DNA of 64,000 bases from Pelodictyon luteolum. Its GTDB lineage: Bacteria > Bacteroidota > Chlorobiia > Chlorobiales > Chlorobiaceae. The notes beneath the pieces are model-generated. The model had not been told where the DNA came from and made no database searches. It saw only the letters and a program-made list of their open reading frames with translations. The DNA lies in NCBI RefSeq assembly GCF_001622165.1, contig NZ_LVWG01000033.1:62001-126000 (forward strand). Reading direction: 5' to 3'. A program made the position numbers and the translations under genes. Each line of letters begins with the position of its first letter. Within the stretch, counting starts at the first letter, position 1. Shown one piece after another: positions 1-7,994 of the stretch.

Positions 1-1
1 T

Positions 2-742
2 CTTTCTGCATGTGCCTCAAAGCAGGACCTTGTCGTTGTCAAGGACAACCTTGAAACCATAAAAACACAGTCGGCAGTGTCGTATTCGGACCTGCAGCAG
101 CTCCGTGACCAGGTCGGCGGACTGCATGGCCGCATCGACGAAGTGGGCTACAGCAGCCAGCGGAATCTTCAGCGGCTTGGTGCCGAGGATTCACTGCTGG
201 TGCAGAAAAATGACGAGCTTGAACGCAGGATTCAGGCAGTTGAGCGATACCTCGGCCTGACACCATCCCCAAAGGCTGACGCTGTCATTCCTCCCGCTGT
301 GCCCGGCAGTGCCGGGGCAACATCGCCTGACAGTGCCGCCGCCGCGACGGTTGCCGCACCTCTCAGCCCTTCACCCAAAAGCGATTCCGACCTTTTCAAC
401 GAGGGGGCTGCCATGTTCGGTAAAGATCGTTTCAATGATGCCCGGGAGAGTTTTGCGGCTTTGATCAAGGACTATCCCAAGTCACCGAGGGTTGGAGATG
501 CGCAGTTTTTCATCGCTGAAAGCTGGTTTGCCGAGAAAGCCTACGACAAGGCAATCCTCGATTACCAGACGGTGATTGCCAAATACCCGAAAAGCCTCAA
601 GCGCCCAATGGCGATTTTCAAGCAGGCGCGCTCATTCGAGCTGATCGGCGATGCGGCCAATGCAAAAACCCGCTACCGTGATCTGGTCAATGTCTACCCG
701 TCATCTCCTGAAGCCAGGCTTGCCCGCCAGAAACTCAACTGA
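2..742 (+). CDS. cpoB: Tol-Pal system lipoprotein CpoB/YbgF, 5' partial
   Basis: The reading frame is open from the window edge, so the true start lies upstream. Its first residues read LSAC, a lipobox, followed by a short coiled coil (about residues 30-75), a Pro/Ala/Ser-rich linker, and TPR-type repeats near the C terminus (DYPKSPRVGDAQFFIAES and YPKSLKRPMAIFKQ are typical). CpoB proteins are periplasmic and link Tol-Pal function with peptidoglycan synthesis during outer-membrane constriction. The order signal, trimerising coiled coil, linker, TPR matches the family. An internal ATG at 77 would lose the lipobox and is not the start. The gene converges with the next one, 9 bp away. Confidence 0.88.
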   Translation, partial: LSACASKQDLVVVKDNLETIKTQSAVSYSDLQQLRDQVGGLHGRIDEVGYSSQRNLQRLGAEDSLLVQKNDELERRIQAVERYLGLTPSPKADAVIPPAVPGSAGATSPDSAAAATVAAPLSPSPKSDSDLFNEGAAMFGKDRFNDARESFAALIKDYPKSPRVGDAQFFIAESWFAEKAYDKAILDYQTVIAKYPKSLKRPMAIFKQARSFELIGDAANAKTRYRDLVNVYPSSPEARLARQKLN

Positions 743-751
743 CCCTCACCT

Positions 752-1618
752 TCATTCTGCAGCTGCCGGCGGCTTTCCTGAAAGAATGCTGTCGGCTCGC
801 AGAACCACCCCGTCTCCTTCACGCACCCTTACCCTCCATACTCCGTTTCCTTCCTTTCCGACCGTTTTTCTGGACCAGCTTCTCCATCGAGGGCCCGATG
901 GTCTGCCTACTGCTATTTTATCGACCTGTTTACCGTTGAACGACCACTCATGATAGAGGGGCTTGCCGGAAGGCCTATGAATGTCGCTGAAGTAGATGAT
1001 GGCGCCGGCTCCTGACGGGATGCGGTTAAGTCGGCCGTTCGGCTCGCGTGTCTCTTTGTTGATCGAGAGGGTGAAGCATCCGTTATGTGCCGTTGCTGCA
1101 TGCGCTCCGTCCTGCTTCGTTTCCAGCCCCGGAAGTTCGGCTGTCGGCGTCGGGGCACTGCTGTATCCGGCTCTGGCGGGCGGGACCTCCAGGGCCGGGG
1201 TTTCTGCCGGGGTCCGGTATGTGCGGCTGAGGAAGAGAGCGCCGATGATGAGAACCGCTGCGATTCCCGCTGCGGCAACGGCATTCCGATTTATTGAGAG
1301 AGAGTGGTCCTGTCCCGGGGACTGCTCAAGGGATTTTTGTTGTGCCGGATGCACCCGAATGCCTGCAGTCTGATTCAGTTCCTTGAAGAGCTCCCTGTCA
1401 TAGGTTCCGAGCGCCAGGGCATATTCCCGGAGCAGTGCGATGAGGTAAACGGGAGAGATGAACTCAAGGTCCCCTGATTCCATGCGGATGAGCCGGTCCT
1501 CTTTTACTCCCGACAGCTTCGCGGCTTCTTTCGTGCTAAGCCCCAGCTCAACTCTTTTTTTATGAAGGGAGTCGGCTATGATCCGGCCTGTCCGGATGAA
1601 TTCCGTCAGGTTTTCCAT
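752..1618 (-). CDS. RodZ-like membrane protein with N-terminal helix-turn-helix
   Basis: 288 residues. Residues 10-75 form an XRE/HTH_25-type helix-turn-helix (LGLSTKEAAKLSGVKEDRLI), followed by a basic linker, one transmembrane helix near residues 133-150 (VAAAGIAAVLIIGALFL) and a C-terminal extracytoplasmic part of about 130 residues. This is the RodZ architecture (cytoplasmic HTH that binds MreB, one TM, periplasmic tail). The tail contains ETREPNGRLNRIPSG and is not clearly the usual RodZ DUF4115 domain, so the family assignment rests on the N-terminal half. The alternative is a membrane-tethered transcription factor. It is transcribed alone, from the region upstream of 1618. Confidence 0.6.
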   Translation of the reverse strand: MENLTEFIRTGRIIADSLHKKRVELGLSTKEAAKLSGVKEDRLIRMESGDLEFISPVYLIALLREYALALGTYDRELFKELNQTAGIRVHPAQQKSLEQSPGQDHSLSINRNAVAAAGIAAVLIIGALFLSRTYRTPAETPALEVPPARAGYSSAPTPTAELPGLETKQDGAHAATAHNGCFTLSINKETREPNGRLNRIPSGAGAIIYFSDIHRPSGKPLYHEWSFNGKQVDKIAVGRPSGPRWRSWSRKTVGKEGNGVWRVRVREGDGVVLRADSILSGKPPAAAE

Positions 1619-1860
1619 GGTGATGCGTCTATGGTTTTTATGCTGTCATACTGAAGGTACCCGATACAGGTTTTCATGCTATGGAGATAGTGTAAACTTA
1701 TTGAAAATACGCCGCACCCTTCACGTTCGCTGCGGATGATGTTTATTTAGCAGGTATGCCACTCCGTCTTTTTGCGCTATGTCGTAATAAAATAAGTGGT
1801 TGGTGGTATGTGCGTGGATCGGTTGTGGGGTACTCTTATGCTCTGGGGCGTATTTTTTTT

Positions 1861-1935
1861 GTTTCCTTATTTGGAATTTATCTAAATAGCTGTAGATTCA
1901 ATCTGTTTAATTAGACAAAGTCAAAATAAGGAAAC
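1861..1935. promoter_or_regulatory. Inverted repeat and candidate iron operator upstream of porin-feo operon
   Basis: A perfect 12-bp inverted repeat, GTTTCCTTATTT (1861-1872) and AAATAAGGAAAC (1924-1935), brackets an AT-rich core. Inside it lies CTTATTT, 7 bp, ATCTAAATA (1866-1888), which recurs with identical spacing at 6345-6367 ahead of the next iron-related unit. The location 33 bp before the porin start suggests an operator or a 5' leader hairpin. The binding protein (Fur or DtxR family) is inference. The rest of the 1619-1860 gap holds no recognisable feature. Confidence 0.45.
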
Positions 1936-1967
1936 TTCTAAAACACAACCACACAAACCACAGCATC

Positions 1968-3035
1968 ATGAACATGTTTCAGAAAAGCACCGTGATGGTA
2001 TGCCTTGCCCTTCTTGTTTCTTCAAAGGCTTTCGCTGCAAGCGAGGTGGAAGAGCTGAAGCGGCGCCTTGAGGCGTTAGAAAATAAAACGGAGGCTTCGT
2101 CCCATGCTGACCGAGAGAAAGAAGGCCCATCGCTCTCCTTCGGCGGTCTTGTCGAGGTCGAAGCCAACTCTGTTGACACCGAAGGCAAAAAATCCACAAC
2201 CGACATCACCCTCGCGACCCTTGAACTCGGTCTTGAAGCAGGCCTGAACCCGTGGCTCACCGCTTACGGTGTCCTGCTGTACGAACAGGGTGAAAACAGC
2301 GACAACATCCTTGTTGAGCAGGCCTACATCAGGATGAAGTCGGAATCCTCCCCGTTCTTCGCCGAGGTCGGCCGCCTTACCCAGTCGTTCGGTACGTTTG
2401 AGAGCAGCATGATCTCCGACCCCATGACCCTCGAGCTCGGCGAGACCAAGCTCCATGCGTCGGTAAAGGCCGGCTATGAAGAGGGCGGCCTCCAGGGATC
2501 GCTCTCTGTGTTCAAGGGCGATGTGCAGAAAACAGGCGAAAGCGAAATCAACAGCCTCGTTGCCTCTATTGGCTGGCAGAAAGAGGTTGACAGCTTCCGC
2601 TACGGCATCGGTGGCTCATGGACGAACAATATGGCCGATACCGATGGGCTGCAGGGTGAAGACGGCTCTGCAAGCAGGACGACCGATGATTTCGTCGGTG
2701 GCTGGTCGGTCAATGCGATGACGGGTTTCGGCCCATTTGAGCTCCGCGGCGAGTACCTTGGCGCCTGCGACAACTTTACGGACGGCGAAAACAGCGGCAA
2801 GCAGCCTTCCGCATGGAGCGTTGAGGCCGGCTACCAGTGCAAGCTTCCGCTGCACCTTGCCCTGCGCTACGAAGGATCGGACGATTTCGGTACGAACGAT
2901 TCCCGTTATGGCGCGACCCTTGGATGGGATGTCACGGATGGTGCGGGTCTTGGGTTCGAGTACCAGCGTGCTGACAACCAGACGGGTACTCCTGATACCG
3001 ATACGTTCACCGTGCAGCTTGCAATGGAATTTTAA
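1968..3035 (+). CDS. Outer-membrane porin, LbtU-like, iron-associated
   Basis: 355 residues with a clear Sec signal peptide (hydrophobic VMVCLALLVSS, cleavage near AFA-AS around residue 24). A short coiled coil follows (EVEELKRRLEALENK), then a beta-rich region with alternating aromatic and polar residues, ending in phenylalanine (VQLAMEF), the usual C-terminal signature of beta-barrel outer-membrane proteins. The layout resembles LbtU-type siderophore porins. It is followed 24 bp later by feoA-feoA-feoB, so it probably serves iron entry into the periplasm; that role is inferred from context. ATG 1974 is an alternative start. Expression is probably controlled by the dyad at 1861-1935. Confidence 0.72.
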   Translation: MNMFQKSTVMVCLALLVSSKAFAASEVEELKRRLEALENKTEASSHADREKEGPSLSFGGLVEVEANSVDTEGKKSTTDITLATLELGLEAGLNPWLTAYGVLLYEQGENSDNILVEQAYIRMKSESSPFFAEVGRLTQSFGTFESSMISDPMTLELGETKLHASVKAGYEEGGLQGSLSVFKGDVQKTGESEINSLVASIGWQKEVDSFRYGIGGSWTNNMADTDGLQGEDGSASRTTDDFVGGWSVNAMTGFGPFELRGEYLGACDNFTDGENSGKQPSAWSVEAGYQCKLPLHLALRYEGSDDFGTNDSRYGATLGWDVTDGAGLGFEYQRADNQTGTPDTDTFTVQLAMEF

Positions 3036-3059
3036 TCAATACGCAAAACAGGAGCAGTC

Positions 3060-3386
3060 ATGATGGTTCCGCTTGGTACGCTTGGAGCAGGTGAGTCCGC
3101 TGAAATCATCGGATTCAGGAGGGTGCAGGGCGGCGGCGGGCCGCTCTCCTGTCATCACGGAACGGGTCGGCATCTGCATGCCGGTCGGGGCCCCGGTCAC
3201 GGAAGGCCGCGTGATGGAAAGGGTCAGGAGCGCCGCCTTTCAGAGCTCGGGTTCAGTCCCGGGCAGGTGGTGGAGGTCGTCCAGAACGGTCGAGGAGTGC
3301 CGGTCCTCGTGAAGGTGCATGACGGCAGGATGGCGATTGATCATAACGTAGCAATGGAAATCATCGTAAAAAGAAAAACACTATGA
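3060..3386 (+). CDS. feoA: FeoA-domain protein with His/Gly-rich insertion
   Basis: 108 residues. The N-terminal strand (PLGTLGAGESAEIIGFRRVQ) and the C-terminal half (RRLSELGFSPGQVVEVVQNG, then AMEIIVKRK) are a FeoA SH3-like fold. Between them, about residues 25-55, sits a Gly/His/Arg-rich stretch (CHHGTGRHLHAGRGPGHG) absent from ordinary FeoA proteins of about 75 residues. FeoA modulates the FeoB ferrous-iron channel on the cytoplasmic side. The insert could bind metal; this is inference from composition. Its stop overlaps the next start (ATGA), indicating translational coupling. ATG 3063 is an equally possible start. Confidence 0.82.
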   Translation: MMVPLGTLGAGESAEIIGFRRVQGGGGPLSCHHGTGRHLHAGRGPGHGRPRDGKGQERRLSELGFSPGQVVEVVQNGRGVPVLVKVHDGRMAIDHNVAMEIIVKRKTL

Positions 3387-3610
3387 ATCTTTCTGAACTC
3401 AAAAAAGGGCAGAGCGGGAAGGTGCTTTCCGTCTCGGCCTCTCCGCAGCTCAGGCGCCGCCTGTTCGATATGGGGCTGCTTGTGGGCGAAACCATCAAAG
3501 TGGAGGGGGTTGCCCCGCTTGGTGATCCATTTGAAATCTCAGTTAAAAATTACCGTCTGACGCTTCGCAAGAACGAGGTTGAGGGCATAAGCGTTGAGGA
3601 GGTAAGATGA
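3383..3610 (+). CDS. feoA: FeoA ferrous iron transport accessory protein
   Basis: 75 residues, the standard FeoA length. Recognisable blocks are LSELKKGQSGKVLSVS, LRRRLFDMGLLVGETIKVEG and PLGDPFEISVKNYRLTLRK. This is the canonical small SH3-like partner of FeoB, while the preceding gene is a modified copy. Both ends overlap neighbours (ATGA at the start; the TGA stop is embedded in the feoB start region), so feoA-feoA-feoB is one translationally coupled operon. Tandem feoA genes ahead of feoB are known in several anaerobes. Confidence 0.92.
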   Translation: MNLSELKKGQSGKVLSVSASPQLRRRLFDMGLLVGETIKVEGVAPLGDPFEISVKNYRLTLRKNEVEGISVEEVR

Positions 3611-5994
3611 TGCAGGCTGAAGAACTGGCAGGCGCCGTAACCCGGCCGGTGCCGAAAGCGGGCCGGCCGAGGGTGATTGCGGTTGTCGGCAACCCCAATT
3701 GCGGCAAGACGACTCTTTTCAATGCCCTGACGGGCATGAACCAGACGGTCGGCAACTGGCCCGGTGTGACTGTCGACAGGAAAAGCGGCATGTTCTCCTT
3801 CAAGGGTGATGCCTATGAACTGGTCGACCTTCCCGGCATCTATTCGCTGTCGGCCATGTCCGAGGACGAGGCGGTTGCGCGGGATTACATTCTTCAGGGA
3901 GAGGCGGAACTGATCATCAATATAGTCGACGCCTCCAACCCCGACCGGAACCTCTACCTTACCAGCCGCCTGCTCGAGATGAACGTGCCGGTGCTCGTGG
4001 CGCTCAATATGCTTGATGCAGCGCTTGCCCGCGGCATCGATATCGATACTGATGCGCTCTCTTCCGGGCTCGGATGCCGGGTTGTGCCGATGGTCGCCTC
4101 ACGGGGCGAGGGCATCGAGGAGTTGAAGGAGGCTATTGCCGGAGAGATGCAGAAAAAACGCGTTCCGGGATGCAGGGTCTCATATCCTGATGACGTCGTG
4201 CAGGCGGTGAAGGGACTGGCGTCGGATCTTGAAGGCAGGGCCGGCATTGCCCATCATGATGCCGACTGGTACGCCCTCAAAATTCTTGAAGGGGACCCGC
4301 TGCTTGAAGAAAGACTCGGCAGCGCTGCCGCCATCGGCGAACATGCACGCCAGGCGCTTGCCTCCACCCTTGGTGAAGATGCCGACATCACCATCGCGGA
4401 CGCCCATTACCGCTTCATCGCATCACTCACCTCCATGGCCGTGCGCCGTAAGGCTGCGGCGGGCCGTTCCGTAAGCGATATGATCGACAGTGTGGTGCTC
4501 AACCGCTATCTCGGCATTCCGATCTTTCTCGGCCTCATGTACCTGATGTTCCTGTTCACCATCAATGTCGGCGGTTCCTTCATCGACTTCTTCGACATCG
4601 CCGCAGGGGCGCTGTTCGTTGACGGGTTAGGGATTCTTCTTGCAGCAGCGGGATCGCCCGAATGGCTGACGGCCATCCTCTCAACCGGTCTTGGAGGTGC
4701 GCTGCAGACCATGGCGACCTTCATTCCGCCGATCGCCTTCATGTTCATGTTCCTTTCGGTGCTCGAAGACTCCGGCTACATGTCGCGCGCGGCCTATGTC
4801 ATGGACCGCGGCATGCGGGCCATCGGCCTTCCCGGCAAAGCTTTCATTCCTCTGCTTGTCGGATTCGGCTGCAACGTGCCGGCTGTCATGGCAGCAAGGA
4901 CGATGAGCGACCGGCGTGACCGCATCATGACCATCATGATGGTTCCCTTCATGTCCTGCGGTGCCAGGATGCCGGTCTTCGCGCTCTTTGCGGTGGCATT
5001 CTTCCCGACCGGCGGCCAGAACCTCGTGTTCCTGCTCTATCTCATGGGTATCGCCGTAGCGATCATGACGGGCTTCATCCTCAAGAGCACCCTTCTGAAA
5101 GGTGACGTCTCTCCCTTCATCATGGAGATGCCCCCATGGCACCTGCCGAGCTTCAAGGGCGTATTCATACGGGTATGGGACCGCCTGCAGTCCTTCATTC
5201 TGAGGGCGGGTCAGGTGCTTGTTCCGGTCATCATGGTGCTGAGTCTCATGAACTCCATCGGAACTGATGGTTCATTAGGCAACGAGGATTCGGAAAACTC
5301 GGTACTCTCGGCTACCGGCAAGGCCATCTCTCCGGTGTTTGCGCCCTTCGGCGTGAGCGAGGATAACTGGCCGGCTGCTGTAGGGCTTTTTACCGGAGTC
5401 TTTGCCAAGGAGGCCGTTGTCGGCACCCTCGACAACCTCTATTCAGAGATGGATGCCGATGCGGCATCGGCCGCGGCCGGTGAAGAGGGCGTGGAAGAGG
5501 AAGAGGAGACGTTCTCGCTTGGCGATGCATTCACTGAAGCACTGGCCACCATTCCCGACAACCTCTCAGGCGTCGGCGGCTCGCTGCTTGACCCGCTCGG
5601 CATATCGGTAGGCGATGTCTCCGATTCCGGAGCGTTTGCCGAGGAGCAGGAGATAGGGTCTACCATCTTCGGTTCCATGATCACGCTCTTCGACGGGACT
5701 GCAGGAGCGTTCGCCTATCTGGTGTTCATCCTGCTGTACTTTCCCTGCGTGGCCGCCATAGCTGCGGTATACCGTGAAACGAACCTTGCGTGGACCCTGT
5801 TCGCGGGAGCATGGACAACCGGTCTGGCCTGGATCTTTGCAGTCCTTGCCTACCAGATCGGCACCTTCTCAGCCCATCCCGCCTCATCCGTTGCATGGAT
5901 AGCGGGTATGGCCGCCGTTCTTGCGGGAACCGTCGCCATCATGTATGCGGCCGGAAACGGCCTGTTCAAAAAGAGCGGAACCGGGTCAAAATAA
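3607..5994 (+). CDS. feoB: Ferrous iron transport protein B
   Basis: 795 residues. The N-terminal G domain has G1 GNPNCGKTT (residues 28-36), G3 DLPGIYSL (near 78) and G4 NMLD (near 134). A helical GDI-like region follows, then a polytopic membrane domain with the Gate repeats (LVGFGCNVPAVMAAR, and a second near GLFTGVFAKEAVVGT). It imports Fe(II) across the cytoplasmic membrane. An acidic loop (EEGVEEEEE, about residue 625) precedes the last membrane segments. ATG 3610 is an alternative start. The gene ends just before a strong hairpin at 6011. Confidence 0.96.
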   Translation: MMQAEELAGAVTRPVPKAGRPRVIAVVGNPNCGKTTLFNALTGMNQTVGNWPGVTVDRKSGMFSFKGDAYELVDLPGIYSLSAMSEDEAVARDYILQGEAELIINIVDASNPDRNLYLTSRLLEMNVPVLVALNMLDAALARGIDIDTDALSSGLGCRVVPMVASRGEGIEELKEAIAGEMQKKRVPGCRVSYPDDVVQAVKGLASDLEGRAGIAHHDADWYALKILEGDPLLEERLGSAAAIGEHARQALASTLGEDADITIADAHYRFIASLTSMAVRRKAAAGRSVSDMIDSVVLNRYLGIPIFLGLMYLMFLFTINVGGSFIDFFDIAAGALFVDGLGILLAAAGSPEWLTAILSTGLGGALQTMATFIPPIAFMFMFLSVLEDSGYMSRAAYVMDRGMRAIGLPGKAFIPLLVGFGCNVPAVMAARTMSDRRDRIMTIMMVPFMSCGARMPVFALFAVAFFPTGGQNLVFLLYLMGIAVAIMTGFILKSTLLKGDVSPFIMEMPPWHLPSFKGVFIRVWDRLQSFILRAGQVLVPVIMVLSLMNSIGTDGSLGNEDSENSVLSATGKAISPVFAPFGVSEDNWPAAVGLFTGVFAKEAVVGTLDNLYSEMDADAASAAAGEEGVEEEEETFSLGDAFTEALATIPDNLSGVGGSLLDPLGISVGDVSDSGAFAEEQEIGSTIFGSMITLFDGTAGAFAYLVFILLYFPCVAAIAAVYRETNLAWTLFAGAWTTGLAWIFAVLAYQIGTFSAHPASSVAWIAGMAAVLAGTVAIMYAAGNGLFKKSGTGSK

Positions 5995-6010
5995 GAGCCG
6001 GTTCCGTTGC

Positions 6011-6049
6011 GGGAAGGGGGCGTGTGTGGCTCCCTTCCCACTTATTTTT
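6011..6049 (+). terminator. Terminator or attenuator between feoB and the FeoC-like gene
   Basis: Perfect 8-bp stem GGGAAGGG (6011-6018) / CCCTTCCC (6032-6039) followed by ACTTATTTTT. It sits 17 bp after the feoB stop and 31 bp before the next gene, so it may reduce read-through into the feoC-like gene. Confidence 0.6.
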
Positions 6050-6079
6050 CATCAGTTCATCACCATCAGCATTCCTATC

Positions 6080-6310
6080 ATGACCCTCTCAGACATCAAG
6101 AGTTACCTCTCCCGGGAGGGCAGCGCATCGCTGGCGGAAATCGCCCGACATTTCAATGCCGACCGTTCCCTCGTTGAGTCTATGCTCGACCGCTGGATTC
6201 TCAAAGGTCGGGTTGTTGCCCGAACCTCCCTTGCCCACGGGCCCGGCTGCTGCGGAAAGTGCAGCGGTGAGAGCCACGTGTGGTACGAATGGGTGGGAGA
6301 TGGTGCGTAG
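6080..6310 (+). CDS. feoC: FeoC-like winged-helix protein
   Basis: 76 residues. The N-terminal winged helix-turn-helix (LSDIKSYLSREGSASLAEIARHFNADRSLVESMLDR) is followed by a cysteine cluster (CCGKCSGES). This layout, HTH plus C-terminal cysteines next to feoB, is that of FeoC, a small protein proposed to regulate FeoB, possibly through an Fe-S cluster. The start at 6080 gives the family length; the frame is open further upstream but would run into the terminator and feoB. A hairpin separates it from feoB. Confidence 0.75.
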   Translation: MTLSDIKSYLSREGSASLAEIARHFNADRSLVESMLDRWILKGRVVARTSLAHGPGCCGKCSGESHVWYEWVGDGA

Positions 6311-6344
6311 GGGGGAGGGGGCGTCTTTTTTATTTGGCCATCAT

Positions 6345-6367
6345 CTTATTTATATAAAATCTAAATA
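6345..6367. promoter_or_regulatory. Second copy of the CTTATTT-N7-ATCTAAATA element
   Basis: CTTATTT (6345-6351) and ATCTAAATA (6359-6367) with the same 7-bp spacing as at 1866-1888. TTATTTA and TAAATAA form a dyad here. It lies 10 bp before the start of the Cys-rich small protein and upstream of flavodoxin and ferritin. A shared iron-responsive operator is the simplest reading; the regulator is not identified. Confidence 0.45.
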
Positions 6368-6376
6368 AATAGAACT

Positions 6377-6730
6377 ATGTGTGCATCAGGCGATCAAGGG
6401 GACTCATCCTGCGGCGTGCGCTGCTTCGTGAGCCGCTGTGCGTGCGGGGCATATCATCTCCATTACCGCCATGCCGTCATCACGGTCGGGCGCAATGCGC
6501 TCATGCGCATCATGGAGGAGTGCTTTCTGAGGGAGCGGAAAGGTCCGGAAATGAATCGGAACGGATATCCGCTGCCGTTCATCATCATGCTCGGGATTGT
6601 GACGATCTCGGTGCCCTGGAAAGATTTTCCGATGTTCTGCAGGGCTGTCGAGGACGCTGTGTCTCTGGAAATCGGGATTCCGGAGCTTGCCGCCAGGCTG
6701 GCCATGCCGCCGGGCGGCAGAGAGGGCTGA
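6377..6730 (+). CDS. Small cysteine-rich conserved protein, function unknown
   Basis: 117 residues. The N-terminal third has five cysteines (C2, then CGVRCFVSRCACGAYHLHY), followed by a segment ITVGRNALMRIMEECF that resembles the pattern of small Bacteroidota/Chlorobi proteins with a Cys motif and a 'GN-x-L-x-L' strand. This suggests a small metal-binding or redox protein; no enzyme motif is visible. It opens the unit that continues with flavodoxin and ferritin and follows the shared regulatory element, so iron-dependent expression is likely. The overlapping frame starting at 6379 looks less protein-like. Confidence 0.55.
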   Translation: MCASGDQGDSSCGVRCFVSRCACGAYHLHYRHAVITVGRNALMRIMEECFLRERKGPEMNRNGYPLPFIIMLGIVTISVPWKDFPMFCRAVEDAVSLEIGIPELAARLAMPPGGREG

Positions 6731-6776
6731 AGACTTTTGTTACTCAAAACATCATCATAACCAAAACGTATCGAAC

Positions 6777-7283
6777 ATGAAAAGAACAGGCATTTTCTAC
6801 GGTTCACAGACCGGCAACACTGCGGCCGCCGCCAGGCTCATCGCAGACGAGCTTGGCATCCCTTCCTCAGACGTCCGCGATATCGCTTCGGCCGGTACGG
6901 ACGAAGTCATGGCATTCGACTCGCTTATTCTCGGGACATCGACCTGGGGGACAGGGGAGCTGCAGGAGGACTGGGCGGTGTTCCTTCCAAAACTCGGGTC
7001 CATGGATCTGGGCGGCAAGCCGGTAGCCCTGTTCGGGCTCGGTGACCAGCTCTCCTTCGGCGACTGGTATCTCGATGGCATGGGGAGCATCTACGACGCC
7101 GTCCTCGCGGCGGGGGCGGAGGTCGTAGGGTCCTGGCCCACCGATGATTATCAGCATTCTGAATCGACGGCCGTTCGAAATGGAAAGTTCGTCGGCCTTG
7201 CCCTCGACGCCGACAACCAGGACCATCTTACCTCCGTTCGGGTCAGTGCCTGGGCAGCGGCAATCAGCCCGATGCTTTCCTGA
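6777..7283 (+). CDS. fldA: Flavodoxin
   Basis: 168 residues, the length of long-chain flavodoxins. The FMN phosphate loop GSQTGNTAAAA (residues 9-19), the 50s-loop region LGTSTWGTGELQEDW and the later GLGDQLSFGDWYLDGMG are all present. Flavodoxins carry low-potential electrons and replace ferredoxin when iron is scarce, which fits its place beside feo and ferritin genes. The ATG at 6777 begins MKRTGIFYGSQTGNT, typical of the family; an in-frame upstream extension is not conserved in character. Confidence 0.95.
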   Translation: MKRTGIFYGSQTGNTAAAARLIADELGIPSSDVRDIASAGTDEVMAFDSLILGTSTWGTGELQEDWAVFLPKLGSMDLGGKPVALFGLGDQLSFGDWYLDGMGSIYDAVLAAGAEVVGSWPTDDYQHSESTAVRNGKFVGLALDADNQDHLTSVRVSAWAAAISPMLS

Positions 7284-7343
7284 AGAGAGCTGTTCGGCCG
7301 GCGGAATGCCGGATGTTTCCCGTAACCTCAACACCATCACACA

Positions 7344-7946
7344 ATGATCAGTCAGAACATTCTCGAAAAGCTCAACCGCCAGGTCAACCTCGAAGCGGTA
7401 TCCTCGCATCTCTACCTGCAGATGAGCGCATGGCTTCTCTCGCAGGAACTCGACAGCACGGCGACCTTTTTCCGCCGCCATGCCGAGGAGGAGAAGCTCC
7501 ATATGATGAAGCTCTTCGACTACATCAACGAAACCGGCGCTCTTGCACTCATCGGCGATGTTCCTGTTGCCGCTCCTTCATGGGCTTCGCACATGGAGCT
7601 GCTCGAGGCCGCCTACGCCCATGAACTCAAGATTACGGCGAGCATCAACGATGTCGTCGACGCGGCGCTCCAGGAAAAGGATTATTCAACTTTCGCGTTC
7701 CTGCAGTGGTATGTCGCCGAGCAGCATGAAGAGGAGCACCTTTTCGGCACCTTGCTGCACAAGGCCCGCATCATCCACACCGTTGAGGGTCGTGCTCTCT
7801 TCCGCTTCGACGAAGAGGTCCGCAAGTCCGTTCTCGGCCACGACCACCACAAGCAGCAGCCCATGTTCCTCCAGATGGGCCCCTCTCCCTGCCATCATGA
7901 GAAGCATGAGGATCCTCATCATGCCGCATCGCATTTGAGGCATTGA
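7344..7946 (+). CDS. ftnA: Bacterial non-heme ferritin with His-rich tail
   Basis: 200 residues. The four-helix ferritin fold has ferroxidase-centre residues in LEAVSSHLYLQMSAW, HAEEEKLHMMKLFDYI and VAEQHEEEHLF. The family is usually about 165-175 residues; the extra C-terminal 30 residues are rich in His (GHDHHKQQPM, CHHEKHEDPHHAASHLRH). It oxidises and stores iron in the cytoplasm. The tail may help capture or release metal; that is inference. It lies 60 bp after flavodoxin and before a DUF2023 gene, probably one unit. Confidence 0.93.
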   Translation: MISQNILEKLNRQVNLEAVSSHLYLQMSAWLLSQELDSTATFFRRHAEEEKLHMMKLFDYINETGALALIGDVPVAAPSWASHMELLEAAYAHELKITASINDVVDAALQEKDYSTFAFLQWYVAEQHEEEHLFGTLLHKARIIHTVEGRALFRFDEEVRKSVLGHDHHKQQPMFLQMGPSPCHHEKHEDPHHAASHLRH

Positions 7947-7994
7947 GTAACGGCCTGCATGCAGCCCCTCTACCTGTAACCATTAAGCTGAACC

